Origin: Emydura subglobosa
Taxonomy: Eukaryota; Chordata; Testudines; Chelidae
Direction: 5' to 3'
NCBI GenBank assembly: GCA_007922225.1
Contig: ML680098.1
Coordinates: forward strand, 2,976,001-3,040,000
Length of the DNA: 64,000 bases
The position numbers were made by a program, and so were the translations under genes. Every line of letters starts with the position of its first letter. The stretch's first letter is position 1. Positions 39,101-49,923 of this stretch are shown here, one piece after another. The notes beneath the pieces were generated by a model. That model had not been told where the DNA came from. It saw nothing but the letters and a program-made list of their open reading frames with translations, and did not search any database.

Positions 39101-40639
39101 TTGGGTATACTGTGTTTGCTGCTTTTCCTTTCATAGTCTTTGTTCTCTAGGAATAACCAGTGGATATTAACTGAATGTTTTACCCTCGACAGGTCAGGGT
39201 TTCTTCTGTGGCTTAAAATATTTTCTTTATTTTTTTAGTTGAGATGGCAGCAGGTGACACACCACATGCAAAGCTACCTATGGAAAACAAGCTTGCATTT
39301 TGCTTAAAGGGGGAAACCATTTCAAGTCCTATTGGATTGAAACATTTTTACTTACAAACAGCACCTACAACTATACCTGAAAGTTTGGGGATGAGAAATA
39401 TTCTGTTTTTTTCCCTGTTTGTTTCTCATCGTGAATTTGGCAGCTGTTTGTATAGCGTGAGTTTTTTCAGTTCCCCTTTTCACACAGAAAACATGGGAGA
39501 GGGAAAACTTTTAAATATGGTTGTTAAACCACAGAATTTGATGGGAAATCTGGGACGGGTAGGACCTGAAACTACTATACAGTTATTGCCAAAAATGGAC
39601 TCAATTTTAAATTGACCATGTCCCTTTCATAATCCACTATCAATCCTTTCACAAACACTTGCTTTCTTGCACCCTCATCCTCTGCACTTTGTCCACATTG
39701 GCCTCAAATATGTGGCAAGTTCTCACTGGAACCAAAATTTGCTGTCAAGAAGAGCAGCTGCCAGCCCTGCCATCTCAGACAAGGGCCTCTCGTTGTCTGG
39801 TGAGCGTGGTGGGCATTAAAAGCAACTAAACTGAGGCACAAAAATAGAGACATTCCTCAAAATGCAATACAGAAAATATTCTAATGATGTTTGTTGGTAA
39901 CGATTCACAAACAAAACTGGGCTTTGAATGAAAAGGGCTTTGAAAACTCAACGTTTATAGAAAAATCTTGACAGAAAAAGGCCATAGTGTGTCCATAACT
40001 TCCCCTCAAATAGATTAAGGAGGTACAATGATATAAAATATGATAATGAAGTATAACAATGAAGAATTGTTAAATGGTAAGAATAAAAACTTGGATAGCT
40101 ATATTTTATATATATTTATATATCCACATTATGAATAGTGAATGAGTTTAAATGAGGTAACAGGTCAAGGCCTTGCTGGCATAAGTGTGGTTTGCCAATT
40201 CTTCTTTTATATAGAAGTCTGATCTGCTTAAAATGATGTCATTGCTGACAGATCCAAAGTAACGTGTTGTGCTGGAAGTTAAGGTAAAACACACACAACA
40301 AGAAGGAGCTTTTCATTGGGAAAAAACAGGAACCGAGGGGCACAAAATGACATGACATAGAAACTGCATAAACAACAAAAAGTGCAGAAGCTGGGTAAAG
40401 TGAAGCTTGCACATGCGTAATATATGGGTTACAGAAAAAAATAAATGGGTGATGTGCTAAAAGCTGATTGGACAAATGTTAAGTAATACAGAATGTGGAA
40501 ATGTATAAAAATTCAAGTGAATGTGGCCCAAATCGGAGAAATGCTGAACAGAAACTGAAGGACCAGACCAGGAGATTAGAGGAGGCAACAACTCTCATGG
40601 AAGGTGGAAGAACTTCCTGGGATGTGGTAAGTTGGACTC
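39101..40639. other. Intergenic, nothing recognised
   Basis: AT-rich sequence with short frames only (for example 123 codons at 39244-39615). None resembles a known protein or has splice-supported structure. Confidence 0.7.
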
Positions 40640-42150
40640 CCTACCAATTCCATCTTGTCTTACTATTTGATATAGTTACCCATGGGAAATTATGGAGAAG
40701 ATGGGGATTAATATGAGAACTGAAAGGTGGGTAAGAAACTGGTTAAAGGAGAGAGACAATAGGTCACACTGAAAGGTGAACTGTCAGGGTGTAGGGAGGT
40801 TACTAGTGGAGTTCCTCAGGGATCAGTCTTTGGACCAATCCTGTTTAACATTTTTATATTAATGAACTTGTCACAAAGAGTGGAAGTGCGCTAATAACAT
40901 TTGCAGATGACACCTAGTTGGGAAGTATTGCCAATATGGAGGAGTACTGGAATATGATACAAGGAGATCTGGATGACCTTGTACACTGGAGTAATAGAAA
41001 TGGGATGAAATTTAGGTAATGCAAGGTCATGCATTTAGGGACTAACAACAAGAATTTTTGCTATAAACGGGGGATTTATCAGTTGGAAGTGACAAAGAAG
41101 GAGAAAGACCTGGGTGTCTTGGTTGATTGCAGGATGACTGAGCTGTCAATGTGATGTGGCCGTGAAAAAGGCTGATGCAATCCTAGGATGCATCAGGCGA
41201 GGTATTTCTAGGAGAGACAGGGAATGTTATTACCATTATACAAGGTATTGGTGAGACCTCATCTGGAATACTCTGTGCAGTTCTGATCTCCCATGTTTAA
41301 GAAAGATGAATTCACACTGAAACAGGTGCAGAGAAGGATTACTAGGATGATCCAAAGAATGGAAGATCTACCTTACGAGAGGAGACTCAAGAGTTTGACT
41401 TGTTTAACCTAACCAAAAGAAGGCTGAGGGAAGATATGATTGCTCTCTATAAATACATCAGAGGGATAAATATCAGGTAGAGAGAGGAGTTATTTGTTAA
41501 GTGTCAATGTGGACATAAGAACAAATGAATATAAACTAGCCATCAACAAATTTAGGCTCAAAATTAGACAAAGGTTTCTAACCATCAGAGGAGCAAAGTT
41601 CTGGAATAGCCTTTCAAGGGCAGTGGGAGGTGCAAAAAACCTAACTTCAATGAGCTTGATAAGTTTATGGAGGGGATGTGTGATGGAAGTGCCTATAATG
41701 GCATGTGGCCCATCAGTGAATGCCAGTAGCAAAAATCCCCAATGGCCGAAGACAGGACACTAGATGGGGATGGCTCTGAGTTACTACACAGAATGCTTTC
41801 CCAGGTATCTGCTAGCTGGGTCTTGTCCACATGCTCACGGTCTAATTGATCAATATATGTGGCTTCAGGAAAGAATTTCCCCCCAGGTCAGGTTGGCAGA
41901 GACCCTAGGAGTTTTTCACTTTCTTCTGCAGCAAGGGCACGGGTCACTTGCAGGTTTAAACTAGTGTGGATGGTGAATTCTCTGTAACTTGAATTTTTAA
42001 ACCATGATTTGAGGACTTCAGTAACTCAGCCAGAGGTTAGGGGTCTATTTCAGGAGTGGGTGGGTGAGGTTCTGTGACTGCAATGTGCAGGAAGTCAGAT
42101 TAGATGATCATGATGGTCCCTTCTGACCTTAATGTCTGAGTCTGGCATAA
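40640..42150 (+). mobile_element. CR1 LINE, decayed 3' portion of ORF2 plus tail
   Basis: The reverse-transcriptase motif GVPQGSVFGPILFNIFI is readable at 40808-40858 and FADD (the Y/F-x-D-D active site) at 40909-40920. Stops and frameshifts lie between them. The later part carries the CR1 segment 'attagacaaaggtttctaac' and ends with 'gattagatgatcatgatggt' then 'cccttctgacctta', the sauropsid CR1 3' end. The 5' part of the element is missing, as is usual for CR1. It is not functional. Confidence 0.9.
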
Positions 42151-43808
42151 ATATATGTTCAGACACTATAAGTGACAATAATTCTGATTGAAATCTCAAA
42201 AAGGCAAAAATAGATTAGTGACTCAATTTCTCACTTTTAACCCAAACAGTGCGCAGTTTGAGGTCTACCTCCATAATCCTGTTCAGTAGATGTAACCAAC
42301 TATGCCAAAAATTGCCCAAACCAGTCTTGGAGCAACCTTTACTAAGAGCAAAAGTGACGTCCCAGACTCCTCTCAAGACCCGTGTATCTAGTCTCTCATG
42401 GTGCATGTACAAGCTTGTAACCATCCCATACAAATTACATTTGAGGCTCCATAAACAGTTATAAAATCTGCTAGCACAGTGCTCAAATCCCAAGGATCAG
42501 CAATCAATACATCCCCCAACTTGTAGTGGAGACACCCACGATTGGAAGATGGAGGTGTAGGTTATATTGTCCTATAATTAAAGAGCCTGCTGTCAAAATT
42601 TAGATATTCAGCAAGGAAGACTTGAGTTGTGCATGACAGCTAGTAAAGATCCTCAGCCCAAAGACAGAAGTTTAGCAATAAAAGGAGAGTATTTGGCAGC
42701 TTTCTGCAAATTCATCCTAGTTTGTGTTGAGGTTTGAGGCCTTTTTTTGAATACCACATATTTTATTTATGTTGTTCTAAAGGGAAATATATATTTCCAA
42801 CCTTCATTCTACATTAAAATTATTTTGTTTAGAAAATGTTTTGGGATCCTTCAGGTGCTATATCAAAATACTGGTGTTGACAGACACATTTTTAATCCTT
42901 TAAATGGAGCTGTTTTTCCCTTCTGTGTTCTAGGAAATGATGATTAATTATTTCATCAGGCAACTAGATAACTGAATCTGTAGACTATACCCATGTGAAT
43001 ATAAAATAAAGTTTTTGAAAATACAAGCCAGACACAGAGAATTATGTGAATCCAGAAAGCTAAGTGAATGGGGGATCTTACCACTTTCCTTGAATGAAGT
43101 TGAGTAACCAAAATAGATGATTGACTGCATAGCAGAATTATGATGGCTATTGTCCATTGCATAATTGGTCAATGAGTAGGTCTGATCCTACAAATCCTCA
43201 GGGATGTAAATAGCCCCTACACAAGTGAGCAGCCCCACGACTCTGCACTGTGTAATTTACAAAAGAAATAACCTGCCATTGCCAGTTCTACAGCTGTCCT
43301 CAACATTGGGAGCCTCCACTCCAGCATCTGCTTGTAGCATGGTGTCATCCAACCTTGTGGGAACTAATCTAGTTTGCATGTTTCTGAAAACTGCTGACAT
43401 AAGCACTCAACCAACGATGGCTCCCAGTATCGTGAACACTGGTGCAGCTGACCCATTTGTTTAAGCAAAGGCAGGACAAGGGTATTTATTTTACTGGGCC
43501 TACTTGCATGGATACAGATGATTTGTCAGTAATATTTTTATAACTGGACCATTCACTTAATATAACTGTACATTAAAAAAATACAATGATCTGGGTGAAA
43601 AATTCACACCATTTTCTGTATTGAAAAACCTTTATCTTGAAAATTGGTTGCATTTCAAAATAGGATGTGCTAATGTCTTCCAATTTCAGTAAAAACTGGG
43701 TTTTTTTTGGTTTTTTTTGTTTTTTTTTGGTCTTGAAATTAGGTCTTGAGTGAAAATATTGATTTTTTTTTTCCACTGAAAAATAGATCCGTTTAAGGTG
43801 AAATTAAA
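42151..43808. other. Intergenic, nothing recognised
   Basis: No element or gene recognised apart from T-rich runs at about 43700-43730 and 43763-43772. This is AT-rich flank to the GC-rich DIRS element. Confidence 0.7.
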
Positions 43809-44003
43809 TTTCTCTCTTCGAGTGATGGCTCATGTCCATTCCATTATAGGTGTGTGCGCGCTCTGTGCACAGATTCCCGGAACTTTTTTCCCTTAGCAAG
43901 CCCCGCAGGGTTGGCTCAGGCGCCCCCTGGAGTGCCACGCTCATGCCGCGGTATATGGGGCGCTGACGACCCCACGGGCTCTCAGTTCCTTCTTTCCACC
44001 TAT
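43809..44003 (+). repeat. DIRS left inverted terminal repeat
   Basis: The reverse complement of the right end: for example cctataatggaatgg and agattcccggaac on the left are mirrored by ccattccattatagg and gttccgggaatct on the right. The extreme first 40 bases differ from the right terminus, as in DIRS, and instead match the first half of the ICR. Confidence 0.88.
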
Positions 44004-44151
44004 GACGGTTGCTGGAACGTCTGCCTCTTGCATATCGCAAGAAGCCTCCCTTAGCATTCTAGTGCTTTTCTTTTAGTTGATTGTGATAGTTTACAACTCC
44101 TTAGTAGATAGTAGATAGCAAACAAGTGCCCTTCGGGGCTATGTTAGAGAC

Positions 44152-46584
44152 ATGCCTGGCTCCACTGGCTTCAAAGCCTGCACCATGTGTGCTAAAGTTT
44201 TCTCCGTGAGTGATCCTCACGACCACTGCCTCCGATGCCTCGGAGAGCAGCACAGATGAGAGAAATGTAAAATCTGCAAAGCCTTCTAGCCATGCACCCA
44301 AAAAGAGCGGGATGCCCGGCTGAAGGCTATCCTGATGGAGTCCGCGCTCCGGCCGGACTCCGAGCCATCGTGATCACCCGCGGCACCGAGCGTCTCCTCG
44401 GTGCGGAGCACCCCGATGGCACTGGCACCGAAGCCAACGGTGTCAAAGAAGAAGACGTGGCCCAAGGCCACACACATGGACTCCTCCCTGCAACCGGTAC
44501 AGCAGGGAGTGACTCAGGAGATGCCCCAGCCACGTGCCATGAAGGTTACTCCGGCACCGGCATCTCCTTGCAGGGAGCCTCCCCCCACTCCTCGGGCTGG
44601 GGAGTGCCTCTGCAAGGGCCATCGATGCTGGAGGCTTTTGCGGCGGCATGCGCCCTCGTGGGCCTGCCCACGCCTCCGTCCCCCCCTCAGCCGAGGGTTC
44701 TGGGACTGGCGTCTCGGGGTAAACCCGCGATGGGTTACCCCGGTGGGTGGAGGAGACAGGAGTCGAGGTCTCCCCCCCAGACAGTCAAGGAGGGTCGAGA
44801 GTGCGGGCTCCCCTCCTAGCTCCGACTCTGTGTTGTTGAGCTCCTCGACACTGCGGAACCGAGGGCGGTCGAGAGGCAAATGCGTGAGGTGACGCCGTTC
44901 CAGTTCCGCCTCACGCAGGGATCATAGCTCCGACTCCGATGCCTCGGTACGGAGCCTCACTCAGCACCGATCCCCAACTCCAGTGCATAGCCTGGAGCGG
45001 TCCCCGTCTCCGACGCAGGTGAAGGTCGCTGCTCCGGCACAGCCAGCCTCGGCACTGCTTGGCACGGCATTGTTCGTATCGGCACCGCGGAGTCGGATAC
45101 GCTCTCGTTCCGTTTCGAGGAGACATAGGCGACACCGCTCCCACTCCAGAGGTGGGAAACATCACCGCAAAAGATCGAGGTGCAGGGGGAGTTCTACATC
45201 CCACTCCTCCAGCAGCTCGTCCCCCCGACGACATCGGAGACATCAGCACTGGAGCTCCTCATGGTCATCTAGGGGCCGCTCAGCAACCTGGGGCCGCAAG
45301 CGATGGTCTAGCGGTTCCGGATCTCAAGCACGCCAGCCACTGCAAGCCCCAATACAGGCTACAGCGTGGCCCCAAGGCCCCTGGCAGTGGCCGTACTGGG
45401 GGCCGTGGGGTACCCAGCTGGGCCAGGGCACCGTGTCTATCCACTCTTTGGTAGCCCAGCCAGCATCCCCGCCTCTGGCCCAACCAGACCAGGGTCATCC
45501 CTCGGATGAGGGTTCAGACCCCAAGGACCTCCACAGGGCCTCTCCCACAGTCTTCCTCCTCCTCCCCAGATGAGGCGGCGGCTAGAGACCGTAAGGCCCC
45601 CCTCTTTGACTTCAGGGCCTACCAGGACCTGCTAAAGCGGGTGGCGGAGAACCTCAACATTGATCAGAGATATTGGGGGAGGAAGACCCTCTCTTTGGGT
45701 TATCTAACTTCGCAGGGCCATTGCGCTTCGTCCTCCCGGTGCATGAAAGAGGGTCATGAAACTTGCCAAGGCCCTCTGGCAGACCCCCTCTTCTGTGGCC
45801 CCTACCTCCAAGGCCGCAGAAAGGAAATACTATGTCCCCAAAGAGGGTTTTGATTTCCTGTGTACCCACCTTGCCCCGGGAACACTGGTTGTTGATGCTG
45901 TCAACCAGCATGACCGACAGGGTGGCCAGGGCAGCACCCCTAAAGACAAGGACAGCAAGAAGCTGGATCTTTTTGGCTGTAAGGTTTACTCCACCACGGC
46001 ACTGCAGCTATGTGTCGCCAACGACCAGGCATTCCTGGGGAGGTATAACCTCAACCTGTGGTCCTCGCTACAGAGGTTCCAGTCGGGGCTGCCACCAGAT
46101 CAGGCCACGGACTTTGCCACGGTGACCCAGGAAGGAGCGGCAGTGGCAAACGTGGCATTACAATCAGCCAGCGATGCGGCGGATGCCGCCAGCAGGGTGA
46201 TGGCTTCGGCCATCGTCATGCACCTCTGCTGCTGGCTGCAATCTTCAGGATTATCCCAGGAGGTCCAGCAAGCAATACAGGACCTTCCGTTTGAGGGGAG
46301 CGGGACTCTTCTCTGATAAGACAGATGAGAAGCTCCGTGCCCTGAAAGATTCGCGGGCCACCCTTAGAGCCCTAGGGCTCTACACTCTGCAGGCTGTGAG
46401 ATGTCAATCTCGGCCTCAAGCCCATAGGCAACCACCACTGCCTCCCAGGCCAGGCCCAAGACCCGCTCAACCCAGGAGGGGTCAGGATCGCTTCAGGGCG
46501 CCTAATCCCCGTGACCGCCAGGGGTCCTCGGCGGGGCCCCAGCAAGGCCCAAGCAAGGGCAACAATGGAAATAAAGAGTTTTGA
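44152..46584 (+). pseudogene. DIRS gag-like gene, broken
   Basis: It starts at an ATG giving MPGSTGFKACTMCAKVFS and a Cys/His cluster (CxxC, then CLRCLGEQH and CKIC) resembling a zinc-binding head. The middle is Arg/Ser-rich, and the distal part includes YYVPKEGFDFL and LDLFGCKVYSTTALQL. At least two early stops (TGA and TAG within the first 50 codons), a stop near 44890 and frame changes near 45500, 45700 and 46300 disrupt it. In DIRS elements this protein is presumed to bind the RNA intermediate. Assignment rests on position and composition. Confidence 0.75.
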
Positions 46585-46589
46585 CAGTG

Positions 46590-48085
46590 CGCACGAGGGT
46601 GGCATTCCTTCATTGCCCCTGGATCTCTCCCGGCCCTTTGCCCACAGGCTTCGGTCTTATTATGCCGAATGGGAAACCATCACCTTGGACCGCTGGGTCC
46701 TCGGCGTAGTCCTCAGGGGCTATGCCCTTCAGCTTATGGCCTTCCCCCCGGACTCTCCCCCTATTCAGTCCCTCTTCAGGGACCCCGTTCACAAGCTACT
46801 GCTCGTATAGGAGATCAACTCCCTCCTCTCACTCGGAGCGGTAGAAGAAGTTCCTCCACAGGAACGGGGGAGGGGATTTTATTCACGGTACTTCCTAATC
46901 CCCAAGGCCAAGGGGGGCCTGAGGCCCATATTAGACGTCCGTTGTCTGAACAGATTCATCAGATGCATCAGGTTTCACATGGTTTCCCTAGCCTCCATCA
47001 TTCCCACACGAGATCCAGGAGACTGGTATGCTGCCCTCAACCTCAAAGATGCAAATTTCTATATCTTTATCCTCCCTGGTCACAGAAGGTTCCTCAGGTT
47101 CATGGTAGCTGGCTGCCACTACCAATTCTCGGCCCAGCCATTTGGCCTTTCGTCAGCCCCCAGGGTCTTTACGAAGTGTATGGCCGTGGTAGCGGCCTAT
47201 CTCTGCCACAAAGGAGTCCAGATCTTCCCATACCTGGACAACTGCCTGATCCAGGGCAGGTCCAGGGTTCATGTGAGGAACAGCCTAACACTCACCTGCG
47301 CGACAAGCACCAAACTGGGGCTGCTCATCAACGAGCAGAGGTCCACGCTCACCCCGGTGCAGCGCAGAGAGTTCATAGGGGCCACCCTAGATGCCACCCA
47401 GGCCAGAGCCTTTCTCCCATGGCCTCGGTTCGAGATCATGGCCGCCATAATTACCGAATTACACAGGTCCCCCGCGACGACAGCCAGGCACTGCCTTCAG
47501 CTCTTGGGACATATGGCAGCGTGCACCTATGTAGTGAGGCTGGCTCGCCTCAAACTCCGGCTTCTCCAAGGGTGGCTGGCCTCAGTGTATGTACCAGCCA
47601 GACATTCGTTAAACAAGGTAGTCACAGTTCCCACCCAGGTACTGTCCTCCCTAGACTGGTGGAGGAACCCGGGGAGGTTCTGAAGGGTGTCCCCTTCAGA
47701 GACTTGGTTCCTTCAGTGACTCTCATATCAGATGTGGGATGGGAGGCCCACATCAGCAAAGACTTGAGCACTCAGGGACTCTGGTCACCAGACGAAAGAG
47801 CCCTCCATATCAATGTCAGGGAGCTGAGGGCAGTCCTCCTTGCCTGCAGGGTCTTCCTCAGGTTCCTGAAGGGCAAGATGATTCACGTCCTCACGGACAA
47901 TACGGCGGCCATTTTCTATATGAACAGGCAGTGGGGAGCGCGGTCCTCGGCTTTATGCCAGGAGGCTATGTGACTGTGGGACTTTGCTGTGAGGCATGAC
48001 TTCCACGTCTCTGCCTCTCACCTCCCCAGGGTCAGGAACAACGAGGCGGACTGCCTCAGCAGGTCATTTTTACCCCGCCATGATT
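46590..48085 (+). pseudogene. DIRS reverse transcriptase-RNase H, broken
   Basis: RT motifs are read mainly in one frame from about 46511 to 47683, with a stop at 46808-46810: FLIPKAKGGLRPILDVRCLN, then QPFGLSSAPRVFTK and the active site PYLDNCLI at about 47228-47251. Normal DIRS RT has YLDD. The frame then shifts; RNase H follows with ISDVGWEAHI, ELRAV, LTDNTAAIFYMN and, after a TGA at 47971, NNEADCLSR. The enzyme would copy element RNA and remove the template. This copy is inactive. Confidence 0.88.
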
Positions 48086-48129
48086 GAATCTACCACCTTC
48101 TGGTGCAGTGAACAATCTTTCGGACGTGG

Positions 48130-48504
48130 GGAGCTTCCCAACAGGACTTGTTCGCGTCGTCCTGGAACAGGAAGTGCCTGAGTTTCTGCTTGCTCCAAGG
48201 TCACGAGCCGAGCTCCCTCTCCGACGCATTCCTTCTAGACTGGACGGGGACCCTCACGTATGCGTTTCCCCCCATCCCGCTCCTACCCAAGGTCCTCTTG
48301 AAAATCAAGAGGGACAGAGCGGACATGATACTGATTGCGCCAGCTTGGCCATGGCAGCACTTGTACAGCATGCTGCTCGACCTGTCCATCGATCCGCCGA
48401 TCCGGCTCCCGAGGCGCTACGATCTGCTCTCCCAGGACCAGGGTCGCCTGCTGCACCCGGACCTGAACTCCCTCCACCTGACAGCATGGAGACTCCGTGG
48501 CTGA
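48130..48504 (+). pseudogene. DIRS pol C-terminal conserved segment (methyltransferase-like region)
   Basis: DLFASSWNRKCLSF, YAFPPIPLLPKVLLKI and MILIAPAWPWQHLYS are readable in the RNase H frame after two TGA codons at about 48083-48115. This block follows RNase H in DIRS elements, where a Dam-like adenine methyltransferase domain has been described. Catalytic capability cannot be judged from here. Confidence 0.6.
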
Positions 48505-49540
48505 CAGCGGGAGAGAGGGCCTGCTCCTTGCAGGTCCAGCAGGTTCTGCTCGGAAGCAGAGAACCTTCCACTCAGGTGGTGTACCGGGCCAAGTGGAAGC
48601 ATTTTACCTGTTTGGCGGACTCCCGGGGTATCCCACTGAGCGCTTCACCCATACAGGCGATTTTGGAGTACCTGCTCTATCTAAAGCTCCAGCGTGTAGA
48701 ACTAGCCTCCCTGAAAGTGCACCTGGTGGCTATCTCAGCCTTCCATCAGCCAATGGAAGGACGATCCGTGTTCTCTCACCCCATATCAGTCAGGTTCCTC
48801 AAGGGGGTGGAGAGGCTATACCCGCAGGTCCGCGACCTGATGCCTCCCTGGGATTTGAACCTGGTCCTCACCATGTTGATAGGACCCCCCTTCGAGCCCA
48901 TGGCTACATGCCCGCTGCTCATCCTCTCTTGGAAGGTAGCCTTCCTGGTGGCTATTACATTGGCTAGGAGGGTCTCTGAGATAAAAGCTTTGACCTCGGA
49001 GCCTCCCTACACGGTCTTCTACAAAGATACGGTCCAACTGAGACCCCATCCAGCTTTCCTGCCTAAGGTGGTGTCTCAGTTTCATTATAACCAGGATATC
49101 TTCCTCCCCGTGTTTTTTCCTAAACCGCACGGTTCGGAGGAGGAGCGGAGATGACACTCCCTGGATGTCAGATGAGCCCTGGCCTACTACATCGAGCGGA
49201 CCAGGCCGTTCCGGAAGTCAACACAGCTGTTCGTGGCAGTGGCGGATCGGATGAAGGGCTCCCTCTCTCCACCCAGCGCATCTCCATCTGGATCACTGCC
49301 TGCATCAGGACCTGTTACGAGTGGGCGAAGGTGCTGCTTCCAGGAGCTGTGACAGCGCACTCAACCAGAGCCCAGGCCTCATTCGCAGCCTTCCTGGGAG
49401 GAGTGCCCCTGCAGGACATCTGCAGAGCAGCGACCTGGTCGTCGGTCCAAACCTTCACGTCCCACTACGCTATCGTACAACAGGTGAGAGAGGACGCAGG
49501 CTTCGGCAGAGCCATGCTGGCGAGGGCGGCTCAACGCTGA
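48486..49540 (+). pseudogene. DIRS tyrosine recombinase, broken
   Basis: A likely ATG at 48486 opens a frame with the core-binding part (VVYRAKWKHF, LEYLLYLKLQ) and catalytic box I LARRVSEIKALT. Stops at 49152 and about 49173 and a frameshift near 49260 follow. The catalytic H-x-x-R (HSTR, 49358-49369) and the nucleophilic Tyr (49466-49468, in TSHYAIV) are still present in the next frame. The enzyme joins the circular DNA intermediate to the target. Confidence 0.9.
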
Positions 49541-49575
49541 CTCCTACCCACCTCCAAGGTATGGCTATTTAATCA

Positions 49576-49675
49576 CCTATAATGGAATGGATATGAGCAA
49601 TCACTCGAAGAGAGAAAACAAGGTTACTTACCAGTAACTGTTGTTCTTCGAGATGTGTTGCTCATATCCATTCCA
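49576..49675 (+). repeat. DIRS internal complementary region
   Basis: The first part (49576-49617) is the reverse complement of the element's left terminus; the second part (about 49616-49675) is the reverse complement of its right terminus. Together they bridge the two ends, as proposed for templated circle formation in DIRS elements. Confidence 0.88.
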
Positions 49676-49692
49676 CACCCACCACCCATCCC

Positions 49693-49923
49693 CACTGTCG
49701 GAGTGGGCAGAAAGAAGGGACTGAGGGCCCGTAGGGTTGGCAGCGCCCTATATACCACGGCATGAGCACGGTACTCCAGGGGGTGCCTGAGCCGACCCTG
49801 TGGGGCTAGCTAAGGGAAAAAAGTTCCGGGAATCTGTGCACGGGGCGCGCGCACACCTATAATGGAATGGATATGAGCAACACATTTTGAAGAACAACAA
49901 TTACTGGTAAGTAATCTTGTTTT
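49693..49923 (-). repeat. DIRS right inverted terminal repeat
   Basis: The inverted copy of the left repeat, sharing for example ggcagcgccctatata, gagccgaccctgtggggct and gttccgggaatct. The last 45 bases, ending near aagtaatcttgttt, are unique to this side and match the second half of the ICR. Confidence 0.88.

Larger units (their letters stand above)
43809..49923 (+). mobile_element. DIRS-type tyrosine-recombinase retrotransposon, nearly full length, inactive
   Basis: About 6.1 kb of GC-rich DNA in AT-rich surroundings. In order it holds a left inverted terminal repeat, a gag-like gene, reverse transcriptase, RNase H, a conserved C-terminal pol segment, a tyrosine recombinase, an internal complementary region (ICR) and a right inverted terminal repeat. 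DIRS elements integrate by tyrosine recombination through a circular intermediate, so no target duplication is expected, and none is evident. Each gene is broken by stops or frameshifts, and the reverse-transcriptase active site reads YLDN. This order with split repeats and an ICR distinguishes DIRS from LTR retrotransposons and Ngaro. Confidence 0.93.

Noticed and set aside
38573..39136. A 187-codon frame as a gene
   Set aside because: It crosses an inverted repeat, a transposon-like end and an antisense MIR, with no domain and no splice support.
40495..40716. A 73-codon frame starting at 40495
   Set aside because: Its second half is decayed CR1 reverse-transcriptase sequence; the first half has no family.
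44983..45573. An Arg/Ser-rich frame as an SR splicing factor
   Set aside because: It lies inside the DIRS gag-like region, lacks an RRM and is broken on both sides.
46669..47973. A 434-codon open frame as a host gene
   Set aside because: It is a frame across the DIRS element. Its first part is a shadow of the RT frame, and only the distal RNase H part is meaningful.
48084..49154. A 356-codon open frame as a complete host protein
   Set aside because: The N-terminal part precedes the likely ATG at 48486 and the rest is the DIRS tyrosine recombinase, which continues in another frame after stops.
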